From a virus, in IMG/VR virus record IMGVR_UViG_3300002835_001060, positions 1-24,268 of that record: a DNA stretch of 24,268 nt. The stretch is one strand, 5' to 3'. Each line of letters starts with the position of its first letter. Within the stretch, counting starts at the first letter, position 1. Of the stretch, positions 5,942-13,956 are shown in pieces. The notes beneath the pieces were generated by a model. That model did no database searches, had not been told where the DNA came from, and was given only the letters and a program-made list of their open reading frames with translations. A program made the translations under genes and the position numbers.

Positions 5942-8043
5942 CCAAACTCGACCGCGAAAAAATCACCGAGATCATCGGTGATATCGACCAGGCTGACGCT
6001 GACGGCGCATCCTATATTCAGCGCAAGCTGCGCAACTTCAACACCCGCTACTGCATCTGGCCGGGGCAGACCGACGACGGCCGTAAGCACGCCGGCGCCT
6101 ACGGCAAAAAGATTTTCCCTTGGGATGGCGCTGCCGACACCAAGATTTTCTTGAGCGAGCAGATCATCCGCGAGCGGGTGATTGCCCTCGTCAACGCCTT
6201 CTTCAAAGCCCGCATCCAAGTGCAGCCGGTTGAGTCGATGGACATCGACAAGCGCAACGCCGCGGAGACCGTCCTCAAGTGGCTGATGTTCCAGCACTGC
6301 TTGGACGACCTGCGTCGTGAAGTGCGCTTGGCCGCCGAGATCCGCGAGACCTACGGACTCGCCGTGATGGCGATTGACTGGGAGCAGCAGACCCGCGTGG
6401 AGGTCAAATCGTTCAGCATGGAAGACGCCATGGCGATGCTGCAGGAGTCGCAAGACCCCAACTTGCAAGCCCTCCTTGAGGTCGTGCTTGATCCCGAGCA
6501 GGAAGAACTCGCCGCACAGCTCATGGGCGAAGTTATCCCGGCTTTGGGATCAACTGTCAAAGTTCGCCAGTTCCGCGAAAAGGGCATTGTCGAATGGGAC
6601 GAGCCTTACATCTTTTCCAGCAAGCCGGTCGTGCGTGCCTTAGAAGCCTGGGAGGACATTATTTTCCCCATCCAGACCGACAGCATCCAGCGTGCGTCCT
6701 TTGTCGCCCGCCGCGAACTGCTCAACGAGGTCGAGCTGCGTGAGCGTGCGAACCTCGAGGGCTGGGACAAGGAATGGCTGGAAAGCGCTGTGAAGCACAA
6801 GGGTGAGATGAAGCGCATCCACCTCAACGTCCACCGCTCGGACCAATTCCTCTACGAGAAGCTCCGCGACCTCATCGAAATCTGGCACGTCTACCGCAAG
6901 GAGCTGGACGAGCGCACCGGCGCCGTGAAGGTCACCCGCACCGTCATCAGCTACAGCATCACCGACAAGGCTGCCGTGCATGACATCATGCCGTACGCGC
7001 ATGGCCTATATCCATTTGTTGAGCTTCCCCGCGAACGCAACACGCGCCCGCTTTTAGAGTCCCGCGGCATCCCGGAGATTGTCCAAACGGCGCAGGAGGA
7101 AATCAAGGTGCAGCGCGACTTCCGCGTAGACCGCGCATCCATTTCTATACTCCCGCCGCTCAAGACGCCCGCCGCCCGCGGCAAGTTTGACCTCGTGCTC
7201 GGCCCTGCCATGCAGATCCCCGAGCGCCGCCCGGGCGAGGTCTCTTGGATGCAACCACCAGCCTTTGACCAAGGCAGCATTGAAGTGGAAGCCGCCACCC
7301 GCGCCGATGTGGACCGATATTTTGGCCGCATGACCGAGGCCGTGAATCCCAACATGGCGATGCTCCACATGCAGGAGCTGGTCGATAGTTGGCTCATCGA
7401 CATGAAGCTGGTGAGTGTACAGATCATGGCGCTCGCCCAGCAGTATATGACTCCCGAGGAGGTCGCGCGCATCACCGGCAATGCGCAGTTGGCATTCAAC
7501 GCAAGCCCGCAAGACATCCGTGGGCGATTCGACATTACGGCCGAGTTTGACGCGCGCCTCCTCGATAACGAAGCGCTGGGCGCCAAGTTGGAATACCTCG
7601 CCAAGATTCTCGTCCCGATGGACAGCTTCGGCGTCATCGACCGCGCGGGTCTTGTGAAATACATGTTCCAAGCCGTTGACCCGAACTTGGCCGGCATGTT
7701 GGTGCAAGACATCGGCAAGGCCACGCAGGCCGAGATTGAGGACGAGCAAACCGCCTTTGCCAAGATCGCTGCCGGCACCGAGCCGCCGCTCAAAGAAGGC
7801 GGACAAAACGCGCAAGTGCGTTTGCAGACCTTGCAGCAAATCATTCAGTCGAATCCCGCCGTCCAACAGCGCTACCAGCAGGATGAAATCTTCAAGTCGA
7901 TGATCGACGCGCGCGCGCAAGCCTTCCAGTTCCAGCTCCAGCAGCAGCAAAACGCCGTCATCGGCCGCGTGGGCGCCCAGCCCGCCTTGCAGCAGATGCA
8001 GCAGGACCAGCAGCTCGGCATGACCGCCCAACCCGCCGCCTAA
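5938..8043 (+). CDS. Portal protein
   Basis: The 701-residue product matches the large podovirus portals (P22 portal is about 725 residues). It would form the dodecameric ring at one capsid vertex through which DNA enters and leaves. A motif often seen in this family, FPWDGAADT, lies at about residues 60-68, followed by helices (FLSEQIIRERVIALVNAFF). The long C-terminal part is helical and then very glutamine-rich (FQFQLQQQQNA; LQQMQQDQQ), as in portal barrel or crown extensions. The start is GTG 5938, overlapping the previous stop by four bases. Unusually, it follows rather than precedes the scaffold and coat genes. I am confident of the role, less so of the exact subfamily. Confidence 0.82.
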   Translation: MTKLDREKITEIIGDIDQADADGASYIQRKLRNFNTRYCIWPGQTDDGRKHAGAYGKKIFPWDGAADTKIFLSEQIIRERVIALVNAFFKARIQVQPVESMDIDKRNAAETVLKWLMFQHCLDDLRREVRLAAEIRETYGLAVMAIDWEQQTRVEVKSFSMEDAMAMLQESQDPNLQALLEVVLDPEQEELAAQLMGEVIPALGSTVKVRQFREKGIVEWDEPYIFSSKPVVRALEAWEDIIFPIQTDSIQRASFVARRELLNEVELRERANLEGWDKEWLESAVKHKGEMKRIHLNVHRSDQFLYEKLRDLIEIWHVYRKELDERTGAVKVTRTVISYSITDKAAVHDIMPYAHGLYPFVELPRERNTRPLLESRGIPEIVQTAQEEIKVQRDFRVDRASISILPPLKTPAARGKFDLVLGPAMQIPERRPGEVSWMQPPAFDQGSIEVEAATRADVDRYFGRMTEAVNPNMAMLHMQELVDSWLIDMKLVSVQIMALAQQYMTPEEVARITGNAQLAFNASPQDIRGRFDITAEFDARLLDNEALGAKLEYLAKILVPMDSFGVIDRAGLVKYMFQAVDPNLAGMLVQDIGKATQAEIEDEQTAFAKIAAGTEPPLKEGGQNAQVRLQTLQQIIQSNPAVQQRYQQDEIFKSMIDARAQAFQFQLQQQQNAVIGRVGAQPALQQMQQDQQLGMTAQPAA

Positions 8044-8047
8044 CGCC

Positions 8048-8269
8048 ATGACTCCCAACATCCAAGTCCGCAACATCGCCGGCCTCAACATCCCGCAGCA
8101 CGACCATGTGGCGTGCGCGTATTACAGCGGCACAAACAACCTGGCGACCGTGACCTACCGCGAGGGCGGCGCCAGCGGAACCATCGTCGCCACCGTCAAT
8201 TTCACCTACACCCCCACGCAGCCGCCGACCGCGAATGACGCGCTGCTGCTCAACGTGACACGTTCCTAA
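8048..8269 (+). CDS. Small beta-rich protein of unknown function
   Basis: This 73-residue frame begins at ATG 8048, four bases after the portal stop, and shares one base with the next start (TAATG, 8267-8271). It is rich in Thr, Val, Asn and Tyr in alternating patterns (ATVTYREGGASGTIVATVNFTYTP), which suggests a small beta sandwich. There is no cysteine, signal peptide or membrane segment. Between portal and fibre genes, a small connector or fibre-associated subunit is plausible. I do not recognise it. Confidence 0.6.
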   Translation: MTPNIQVRNIAGLNIPQHDHVACAYYSGTNNLATVTYREGGASGTIVATVNFTYTPTQPPTANDALLLNVTRS

Positions 8270-9465
8270 TGGGCCTTCGCTACAATCCCTTCAACGGAAG
8301 TTTCGACTTCACGCGCTCGCCGGGGAGCTACCTCGACGGCGAAGTGGCGACGTTTGCCGACTTGCCGTTGGACACCGCCGCCGCGCCGCTCAATAGCGCG
8401 TGGTTGGTCCGCGAGGCGTCTGGTTTGTATTTCCTCACCCGCAAGCCGGCGGGCATTTACATCCGCACGGCCACCGGGGGCACTGACCGCAGCGCCGATT
8501 ATACTTATGCGTCCGCTTTCCCGGACGTTTTCAGCGATGCCAATCTGGTCGTCTACTCGGATGCGGACTCAAGTAAGAATATCAAGTTTTCCGCCAGCAG
8601 CATCACCACCGGCACCACCCGCACGCTGACCGTCCCAGACGCCTCGGGCACCCTGCCGCTTTTGGAAACCGCCAACACCTTCACGCAAAACCAAACGCTC
8701 GACGGCACGAACAATGTTGCGCCCAACCAAACGGCGGCGAGTGGGTCGTCGATCCTCACCCGCCAACTACTCGATGACAGCAACCTCGACACCCGCATCA
8801 TCCGTTTCCGCGACGACTTTGCTAACGGCGGCAGGACTAATGGCATCATTGGCGAGACGGGTTGGGGCACGAGCAACGCTGGCGGCGGGAGCATTGTTGA
8901 GCGAACCTCAGTTGCCGTCTTTCCCAACCACAGTGCATTTCGCTTAACAACAGGCACAACCGCCAACAACTATTTGCGGATTTTTACCTGCAACGGCATT
9001 TTCGGGACCAGCAACCCGGCGACGGTCGCAGGCTGGCACGCCTTGGCCATCATGGCGTTGCCCACAGTGACCGACGTGACCGTCTCAGCGGGATTTTCCG
9101 CAAACCCCACCGACATTGATTTTAACAGCAGGCTGATCGGCTGGCGTTACAAAGCGGGCGTGGACACCAACTGGCAGTTCGTGACGAAAAACGATGTCAC
9201 GGCTTACGCATCGTCAACTCTCACAACGCTGGTCGATAGCGGCACGGCACCCGTTGCTGACACATTTTACAAATTTGAAATGCGCTGCGTCACGGCAGGC
9301 ACTATCGAGTTTCGTCTCAATGGCGGCACTTGGCTGACCTCGTCAACAAACGTGCCGTCTTCTTCAAATGCCGGTTTATTTTATATCATTGTCGGCACGC
9401 AAACCAGCGCCGCCAGAACGTGCGATGTGGACCTTGTGGCATGGAATCAAACAGTTTCACGATGA
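8269..9465 (+). CDS. Tail fibre or other virion surface protein
   Basis: The 398-residue protein opens with a segment familiar from phage fibre and structural proteins: RYNPFNGSFDF, then ATFADLP, LVREASGLYFL and RKPAGIYIRT. At about residues 103-131 there is a common fibre motif (SSITTGTTRTLTVPDASGTL). The rest is Ser/Thr/Asn/Gly-rich and beta-structured, with an AFRLTTGTTANNYLRIF stretch and a possible lectin-like C-terminal domain. It overlaps the genes on both sides (TAATG at the start, ATGA at the end). The first part would anchor to the particle and the last part could contact the host. It could be a head fibre instead, because it sits between the portal and adaptor genes. Confidence 0.7.
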   Translation: MGLRYNPFNGSFDFTRSPGSYLDGEVATFADLPLDTAAAPLNSAWLVREASGLYFLTRKPAGIYIRTATGGTDRSADYTYASAFPDVFSDANLVVYSDADSSKNIKFSASSITTGTTRTLTVPDASGTLPLLETANTFTQNQTLDGTNNVAPNQTAASGSSILTRQLLDDSNLDTRIIRFRDDFANGGRTNGIIGETGWGTSNAGGGSIVERTSVAVFPNHSAFRLTTGTTANNYLRIFTCNGIFGTSNPATVAGWHALAIMALPTVTDVTVSAGFSANPTDIDFNSRLIGWRYKAGVDTNWQFVTKNDVTAYASSTLTTLVDSGTAPVADTFYKFEMRCVTAGTIEFRLNGGTWLTSSTNVPSSSNAGLFYIIVGTQTSAARTCDVDLVAWNQTVSR

Positions 9466-9845
9466 CCCTCCGCCTCTCCAACAACACGCTCACCCGCTAC
9501 GTCCAGCGAAGCGGCTACGCCGCCGCCGAAAACGTCCCGCTCGACGGCCCCCTCGGCGAAGTCGCCGCGAGTCTCCTCGCATGGCTCTCGGCCCAACTCG
9601 CCACTGGCGAGACGCTGGCGGATGTCGTGCTGGAAGCCAGCGGCCAAGTGGCGACAGCCTACGAGACGCAGACCGACGACGAAGGCAACGAGATCGAAGT
9701 TGCGACGGCATGGCGTCCTGCGATTTCCGCCGCCGTGAGCGTCACGGCCCCGCTCGGAAGCCGGACGTTTGTGGTCTCCAGCGAGAGTTTGCCGGACGAA
9801 TTGCGCGATGGGCTGGTGGCGGCTTGGGAGGGGCTTAACGAATGA
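9462..9845 (+). CDS. Structural-module protein of unknown function
   Basis: I take ATG 9462, overlapping the previous stop as ATGA, giving 127 residues from MTLRLSNNTLTRYVQRSGY. The frame is open back to 9330, but that part lies inside the fibre gene and is Cys/Arg-rich out-of-frame sequence. The protein is acidic and alanine-rich, with a helical middle (GEVAASLLAWLSAQLATGETLADVVLEAS) and a beta-like second half. Its stop also overlaps the next start (ATGA, 9842-9845), placing it between fibre and adaptor genes. No motif is recognised. A competing frame at 9368-9838 is arginine-rich shadow. Confidence 0.6.
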   Translation: MTLRLSNNTLTRYVQRSGYAAAENVPLDGPLGEVAASLLAWLSAQLATGETLADVVLEASGQVATAYETQTDDEGNEIEVATAWRPAISAAVSVTAPLGSRTFVVSSESLPDELRDGLVAAWEGLNE

Positions 9846-10459
9846 AGACGGTCACCCTACAATCTATACTCCTCCGCGCCTGGCAGCGCAGCGGCAACGA
9901 CGGCTCGGATATTTCTAACATCCCCAGCGGCGCCCGCACCATGATGGTCGCCGCCGCAAACGAGCGCATCAGCGACTGCTGGGAGTGGGCCGATTGGCCG
10001 GAGCTGTGCCGCGTGGAAGCCCGCACGGTGCAAGGTAACGAGACGAGCGGCTTCTATATTGACTACGAGCAAGTGGGCGAGACGCCAATGGGTGAGGTCT
10101 TTGCCGTGCTGCGCGACAACCCGGCGACGCATGTGGCGCCGCGCCAGATCGGCTACACGCTGCTGGGTGATGCCATTAGGTTCCCCGAATCAACCAGCCT
10201 GCCGACCACCGTGTATGTGCGCTTCCGTTTGCGCCCCGAGACTTACACGACGAGCAACCTCACGGCGACCGTTCCCGCCGTTCTCGCCAAAGCCGTCGCC
10301 TATCTCCTCACCGGCGACCTTCTGGAGGAGGACGGGCAGATGGATAAGGCCATGCTCATGGAGCAGAAGGCCGAGAGCGAGCTGATTTCCCAACGCGACA
10401 AATACGTTTTCCAACAGAACCAACCCACGATGTGGACCGCCCGCGTCAACCAATACTAA
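9842..10459 (+). CDS. Putative head-tail adaptor protein
   Basis: The 205-residue protein has features of the adaptors that bind below the portal in podoviruses (P22 gp4 or T7 gp11 type). An N-terminal helical segment ends in a Trp-rich stretch (CWEWADWPEL, about residues 45-54). A beta-rich centre follows (VYVRFRLRPETYT), then a long helical C-terminus in which AKAVAYLLTGDLLEEDGQ leads into a charged helix with Met and Glu. The length and the place after fibre genes and before the nozzle gene fit. Start ATG 9842 overlaps the previous stop. The assignment rests on general resemblance, not on a diagnostic motif. Confidence 0.6.
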   Translation: MKTVTLQSILLRAWQRSGNDGSDISNIPSGARTMMVAAANERISDCWEWADWPELCRVEARTVQGNETSGFYIDYEQVGETPMGEVFAVLRDNPATHVAPRQIGYTLLGDAIRFPESTSLPTTVYVRFRLRPETYTTSNLTATVPAVLAKAVAYLLTGDLLEEDGQMDKAMLMEQKAESELISQRDKYVFQQNQPTMWTARVNQY

Positions 10460-10463
10460 ATCT

Positions 10464-10718
10464 ATGAATCCTAATGTAAGAACTACCAACCGCCAATCGG
10501 GCGCCGTCAGCATCGCCGACACCAACGCCGTGACCGGAGATTTCGTCAGCCTCGACGTGATGACCGACACCAAGTTTCACACTTTGACCGGCAACCTCAC
10601 CGGCGCCGCCAACGAAACCGAAGCCAGCGCCCACACGGTCAAGGCCGGCACGACCATCGACGGCTACTTCACCGCGATCAAGCTGCACAGCGGCACGGTG
10701 ATCGCCTACCGCAAATAA
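10464..10718 (+). CDS. Small beta-rich protein of unknown function
   Basis: ATG 10464 follows the adaptor stop by four bases and gives 84 residues. The sequence is Thr/Ala/Gly-rich with alternating hydrophobic residues (GDFVSLDVMTDTKFHTLTGN; IDGYFTAIKLHSGTVIAYRK), which suggests a small beta barrel or sandwich. There is no signal peptide, cysteine or membrane helix. It resembles in style the small proteins coded near phage fibre and tail genes. Its job is unknown. It is the last gene before the lysis cassette. Confidence 0.6.
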   Translation: MNPNVRTTNRQSGAVSIADTNAVTGDFVSLDVMTDTKFHTLTGNLTGAANETEASAHTVKAGTTIDGYFTAIKLHSGTVIAYRK

Positions 10719-10721
10719 ATT

Positions 10722-10925
10722 ATGAGCCTGCTGCAAAGCCATCTTACTACGGTTGAGCGCGGCGCCTTGGGCACGTTCGCCAGCATTGGCAGTGCAGCGG
10801 TTTCTATGGTGTCCCACCTCGAAGTCTATCTGCGCGTCGCCGGCCTGTGTGTCGGCCTCGCTGTCGGCATTGTCACATTGCTTTCGGTCCTTCACGACCT
10901 TCGGAAAAAACAGAAAGAGAAATAA
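10722..10925 (+). CDS. Small membrane protein, holin candidate
   Basis: The 67-residue protein begins at ATG 10722, three bases after the previous stop. Residues 35-57 (VYLRVAGLCVGLAVGIVTLL...) form a clear transmembrane helix. Residues 15-31 form a weaker hydrophobic segment (ALGTFASIGSAAVSMV), so one or two spans are possible. The C-terminus is strongly basic (HDLRKKQKEK), as in many holins, and would face the cytoplasm. It opens a run of another small membrane protein, a lipoprotein and an amidase. Size, topology and neighbours support holin. An antiholin is possible because a second small membrane protein follows. Confidence 0.6.
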   Translation: MSLLQSHLTTVERGALGTFASIGSAAVSMVSHLEVYLRVAGLCVGLAVGIVTLLSVLHDLRKKQKEK

Positions 10926-10926
10926 T

Positions 10927-11100
10927 ATGAGAAACTGGAAAACTACTACGATTGGCGTTTTGACCGCCATCATTGCCACCGCCACCGGCGCCCGCGAGTT
11001 CCTCGCCACCGGCAGCGTGCCGGACCTCGGCCTCATCGCTGCGAGCCTCATGGCTGCTTGGGGTCTGATCATGGCCAAGGACAACAATGCGCGCCTCTAA
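10927..11100 (+). CDS. Second small membrane protein, holin or antiholin candidate
   Basis: ATG 10927 follows the previous TAA (10923-10925) by one base and gives 57 residues starting MRNWKTTTIGVLTAI. Two short hydrophobic segments, about residues 7-20 and 34-49, are joined by a loop with Pro and Asp. The end (AAWGLIMAKDNNARL) resembles a pattern I recall from small phage membrane proteins. The open frame extends upstream, but that part overlaps the first holin candidate. AAAGAGAAA provides a weak ribosome binding site. A two-component holin/antiholin system is a reasonable reading. Confidence 0.6.
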   Translation: MRNWKTTTIGVLTAIIATATGAREFLATGSVPDLGLIAASLMAAWGLIMAKDNNARL

Positions 11101-11239
11101 ACATATCGCCGCTGGCCTGCTGTTCGCCGCCTTTGCCCTCCTAGGCACGGGCTGCGTGACGGTGGGCTACGACTTTCTGAAGCAGCAGGCGACGCTCACC
11201 TACACGCACCCGCCCAAGACGGACGGCTACAAAAAGTAA
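11087..11239 (+). CDS. Short lipoprotein, outer-spanin (Rz1-like) candidate
   Basis: The frame from ATG 11087 encodes 50 residues and overlaps the end of the preceding membrane-protein gene by 14 bases. Residues 1-22 look like a lipoprotein signal: MRASKH, a hydrophobic core (LLFAAFALLG) and a cleavage region LLGTGC ending in Cys23. The mature 28 residues (CVTVGYDFLKQQ..., with HPPK) would be lipid-anchored. A lipoprotein this small within a lysis cassette is what an outer spanin subunit would look like. No separate inner spanin with a coiled coil is visible nearby, so the role is uncertain. The lipobox has Gly at -3, which is acceptable but not typical. Confidence 0.6.
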   Translation: MRASKHIAAGLLFAAFALLGTGCVTVGYDFLKQQATLTYTHPPKTDGYKK

Positions 11240-11242
11240 CCC

Positions 11243-11830
11243 ATGTGGACGTGGATCAAGAGAGTGTTTGGCAGCAAATCCGCGACTGGCCATCGGCCAG
11301 CCTCGCCGAGCTGGCCTTACGCATCCACAACCGTCTCCACGTCCGCAAAGAGCACGCCAAACTACGACGAGCGCCGGGTCAGCACGCCGAACAAAAGCCA
11401 GTCGCCGATTACCCCGCAGGCGATTGTGCTGCACCACTCAAGCGGCAGCTACCTTGGTGGCGTTGACTGGATCATGAACCCGCAAAGCAAGGTCAGCTAC
11501 CATGTGCTCATCGCCCGCGATGGGCGGCGCACAGTGTTTGGCGACGATACCGCCCGCATGTGGCACGCGGGCAAAAGCTCCTGGCTGGGACGGCCGGACC
11601 TTAACTCTTGGAGCCTTGGGGTTTCGTGGGAAGGCAACACTTACGACGACCCGCTGGAAGATGCGGCGATGGACAGCGCCATTGAATATCTGGCGCCACG
11701 CATGAAGCAGTGGGGCATTCCCATGACGCGCGTGCTGACGCACGCCGATGTGGCTCCCGGGCGCAAGAACGACATTAGCCCCGCCGATGCGGCGCGGTTC
11801 AAAAGCAAATTGAAAGCGGCCCTTAACTAA
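11243..11830 (+). CDS. Endolysin: N-acetylmuramoyl-L-alanine amidase (Amidase_2 type)
   Basis: The 195-residue enzyme should cut the bond between muramic acid and the stem peptide at lysis. The zinc amidase core covers about residues 57-193. It has IVLHHSSG with candidate ligand His64 (or His65), VSYHVLI at 85-91, MWHAGKSSW at 107-115, and VLTHADVAPGRKND with His167 and Asp177, the classical last ligand pair of the T7 lysozyme/AmpD fold. Residues 1-56 are a Ser/Thr/Pro-rich linker after MWTWIKRVF. This could be a short membrane- or wall-targeting segment, but no clear signal peptide is seen. Start ATG 11243 follows the lipoprotein stop by three bases, and its stop overlaps the nozzle gene (TAATG). 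Confidence 0.9.
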   Translation: MWTWIKRVFGSKSATGHRPASPSWPYASTTVSTSAKSTPNYDERRVSTPNKSQSPITPQAIVLHHSSGSYLGGVDWIMNPQSKVSYHVLIARDGRRTVFGDDTARMWHAGKSSWLGRPDLNSWSLGVSWEGNTYDDPLEDAAMDSAIEYLAPRMKQWGIPMTRVLTHADVAPGRKNDISPADAARFKSKLKAALN

Positions 11831-13953
11831 TGGCATTAGAAAGTCCAGTCCAACGCGACGGCGACGCCGGGTTCCTCGGCTTTGCCAGCCGGTTGAATCC
11901 CCTCACCTTGCCCGCGGGCATGTTGCAGGACTCGGTGAATATGCGGCTGGATCGTGGCGTGGCGCAGACCCGCAAGGGGAGCAAGCGCCTCACGGATACC
12001 ATCGGCACGACGGGGGCGCCTCTGACTTTGGATTTCAGCCTCGGCACGGACAAGACCGTAAGCAGCCTCACGCGCTCGGTGAGCACGGCGACGGCAACCG
12101 CGACGGCCCACGGGTTCACCACCGGCGACCAGGTGAACATTCGCGGCGCCGCGCAGGCGGAATACAACGGCGACTTCATCGTCACCGTGACCGACGCCAA
12201 CACCTTTACTTACACCGTGACGGGCAACCCAGCGACCCCGGCGACCGGCACGATCATCGCCAACAACGGCCCCGAGGTGCGCGACTCCTATGACGGCGGA
12301 CTGTATGCGGCAGGGGTGTTTGCCTCGCAGAACTACGACAACGCCAGCGAATGGATTGCCCTCGCCGGACGCGACACCTGCTTCCTCTGGCGCGATGGGC
12401 AGTCGAGCGTGACGAAAACTTTCCCGCAGTCGCCGGCCGAGGTGATCGATGGCACGGACACGGTCTCGGTGGTGCAGGCGTTTGACCGTCTTTACATTTT
12501 GCGCGAGGCCGACCAGACGGTGGTGGGCTGGGAAAAGCGCAGCGTGACGGCGGGCGGGATCACAGTCTCAGGCACGACGGCCACGGTGAACCTGACGGCG
12601 CACGGCTACCCGCAGGGCGCACGCGTGCGGATCGACGGCAGCACGACACCGGCTTTCTCGGGGCACGAATACGACATCCAAAGCACGGCGACCAACAGCT
12701 TTACCATTACGGTGCCCAGCGGCACGGCGCCGGACACGACATTGACTGGACGCACGGTGCGGCGGGTCAAGCCGCCGATCTACTGGGATGGCGGCACAGG
12801 GGACTTTGTGCGGGCGGCGGCCGGCGTGCCAAGCGAAGGCGTCACCTACACCAAGATGCCGAGTGTCGGCTGGGCGAGCTACATCAACAACCGCCTCTGG
12901 ATCGCCAAGAACCGCGACACGGTGGGCATCAGCGACGTGCTTGACCCCGATCTTTACGATCCGTTTTTCAACAGCTTCCGCGCCGGGGCCGGCGGCGATG
13001 ATCGCATTGTGGCCATCCACCCATGGGTCGAAGGGCAGGCGCTCGTCTTCTGCCGCAAGTCGATCTGGCTGGCGACACTGAATCAGTTTGCCAGCACGGA
13101 CGGCAGCGGCTTCTCAGTGGATACGCCGGTGAGTGGCCTCACGCTGCTGACCAACGAGATCGGGTGTAGCGCCCGCAACAGCATCGTGACGGCGGGCAAT
13201 TTTGTTTTCTTTCTGTCTGACGCCGGGATTTACCGCCTCGACAGCCGCTTGGATCTCAAGCTGCGCGGCGACACCATGCCGCTCTCCGAGCCGATTGCCG
13301 ATTTGTTTGGCACGGTGGTGCAGTCCCGCGTGGAGCGGAGCGCCTTCGGCATCTGGCACAACAACCGCTACCTCATCGCGCTGCCGATTAGCCCCGACCC
13401 GCTTGATGGGAACCAGCTCGTTCTCGCCTGGAACGCTCTGAACAATTCGTGGGAATACCGCGACACCTATCCCAGCTCGGCCAGCGTGAATATAATACTC
13501 GTCGGCACCTATAACAATCAGCGCCGTGTGTTCTCAGTCCCGCGCTCGGGCAACCTTTACTTGCTAGAACAAGAAGACAGCGCGCTCGATGACAACGCCG
13601 TCAACGCGGGAACCAGCCCGGTCACTGGCAGCATCAAGACGCGCCGCTACGACTTTGGCGACATGCACTCTAAGCGCTTCCTCCGCACGATTGCCGATGT
13701 GGTGATACCCGAAGGCGGAAGCGTCACGACGAAGATCAGCACGATCAATCCCGATACCGAAACTATTGTCGGCACGCTGACCAACGGCAGCGCTGGACCC
13801 GAGGACTATAATATGAAGACGCCGGTGCGCTACAAGGCGCACAGCGCCGAAGTGATTTACGAGACATCCGGTGGGCGGCCGGAAATACGATCCGCCAGCA
13901 TTGAGGCATCGCCGAAGGGCCTGCCTTCGACCGAAACCCGATCAGCAGCATAA
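11830..13953 (+). CDS. Tail nozzle/stabilisation protein (T7 gp12 / P22 gp10-like)
   Basis: The 707-residue protein begins like known nozzle proteins: GFASRLNPLTLPAG, then VNMRLDRGVAQTRKGSKRL (about residues 17-54). The middle and C-terminal parts have propeller-like blades with conserved-looking phrases such as PPIYWDGGTGDF, WASYINNRLWIA, VAIHPWVEGQALVFCRKSIW and FFLSDAGIYRLDS. These proteins form the lower tail tube through which DNA leaves. Two similar beta domains, residues about 83-141 and 245-308, each with HG..G..V.I.G and a later FTxTV, look like tandem insertions into the N-terminal half. Start ATG 11830 overlaps the endolysin stop by one base, so lysis and tail genes share an operon. 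The class is well supported, the exact family less so. Confidence 0.75.
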   Translation: MALESPVQRDGDAGFLGFASRLNPLTLPAGMLQDSVNMRLDRGVAQTRKGSKRLTDTIGTTGAPLTLDFSLGTDKTVSSLTRSVSTATATATAHGFTTGDQVNIRGAAQAEYNGDFIVTVTDANTFTYTVTGNPATPATGTIIANNGPEVRDSYDGGLYAAGVFASQNYDNASEWIALAGRDTCFLWRDGQSSVTKTFPQSPAEVIDGTDTVSVVQAFDRLYILREADQTVVGWEKRSVTAGGITVSGTTATVNLTAHGYPQGARVRIDGSTTPAFSGHEYDIQSTATNSFTITVPSGTAPDTTLTGRTVRRVKPPIYWDGGTGDFVRAAAGVPSEGVTYTKMPSVGWASYINNRLWIAKNRDTVGISDVLDPDLYDPFFNSFRAGAGGDDRIVAIHPWVEGQALVFCRKSIWLATLNQFASTDGSGFSVDTPVSGLTLLTNEIGCSARNSIVTAGNFVFFLSDAGIYRLDSRLDLKLRGDTMPLSEPIADLFGTVVQSRVERSAFGIWHNNRYLIALPISPDPLDGNQLVLAWNALNNSWEYRDTYPSSASVNIILVGTYNNQRRVFSVPRSGNLYLLEQEDSALDDNAVNAGTSPVTGSIKTRRYDFGDMHSKRFLRTIADVVIPEGGSVTTKISTINPDTETIVGTLTNGSAGPEDYNMKTPVRYKAHSAEVIYETSGGRPEIRSASIEASPKGLPSTETRSAA

Positions 13954-13956
13954 TCT

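Noticed and set aside
7054-8091. 345-codon minus-strand frame opposite the portal gene
   Set aside because: It is a shadow of the GC-rich portal gene. It has no domain, no ribosome site, and crosses the portal stop into the next gene.
9368-9838. Overlapping plus-strand frame of 156 codons
   Set aside because: It is very Arg/Pro-rich and out of frame with the better gene at 9462-9845, which has ATGA overlaps on both sides.
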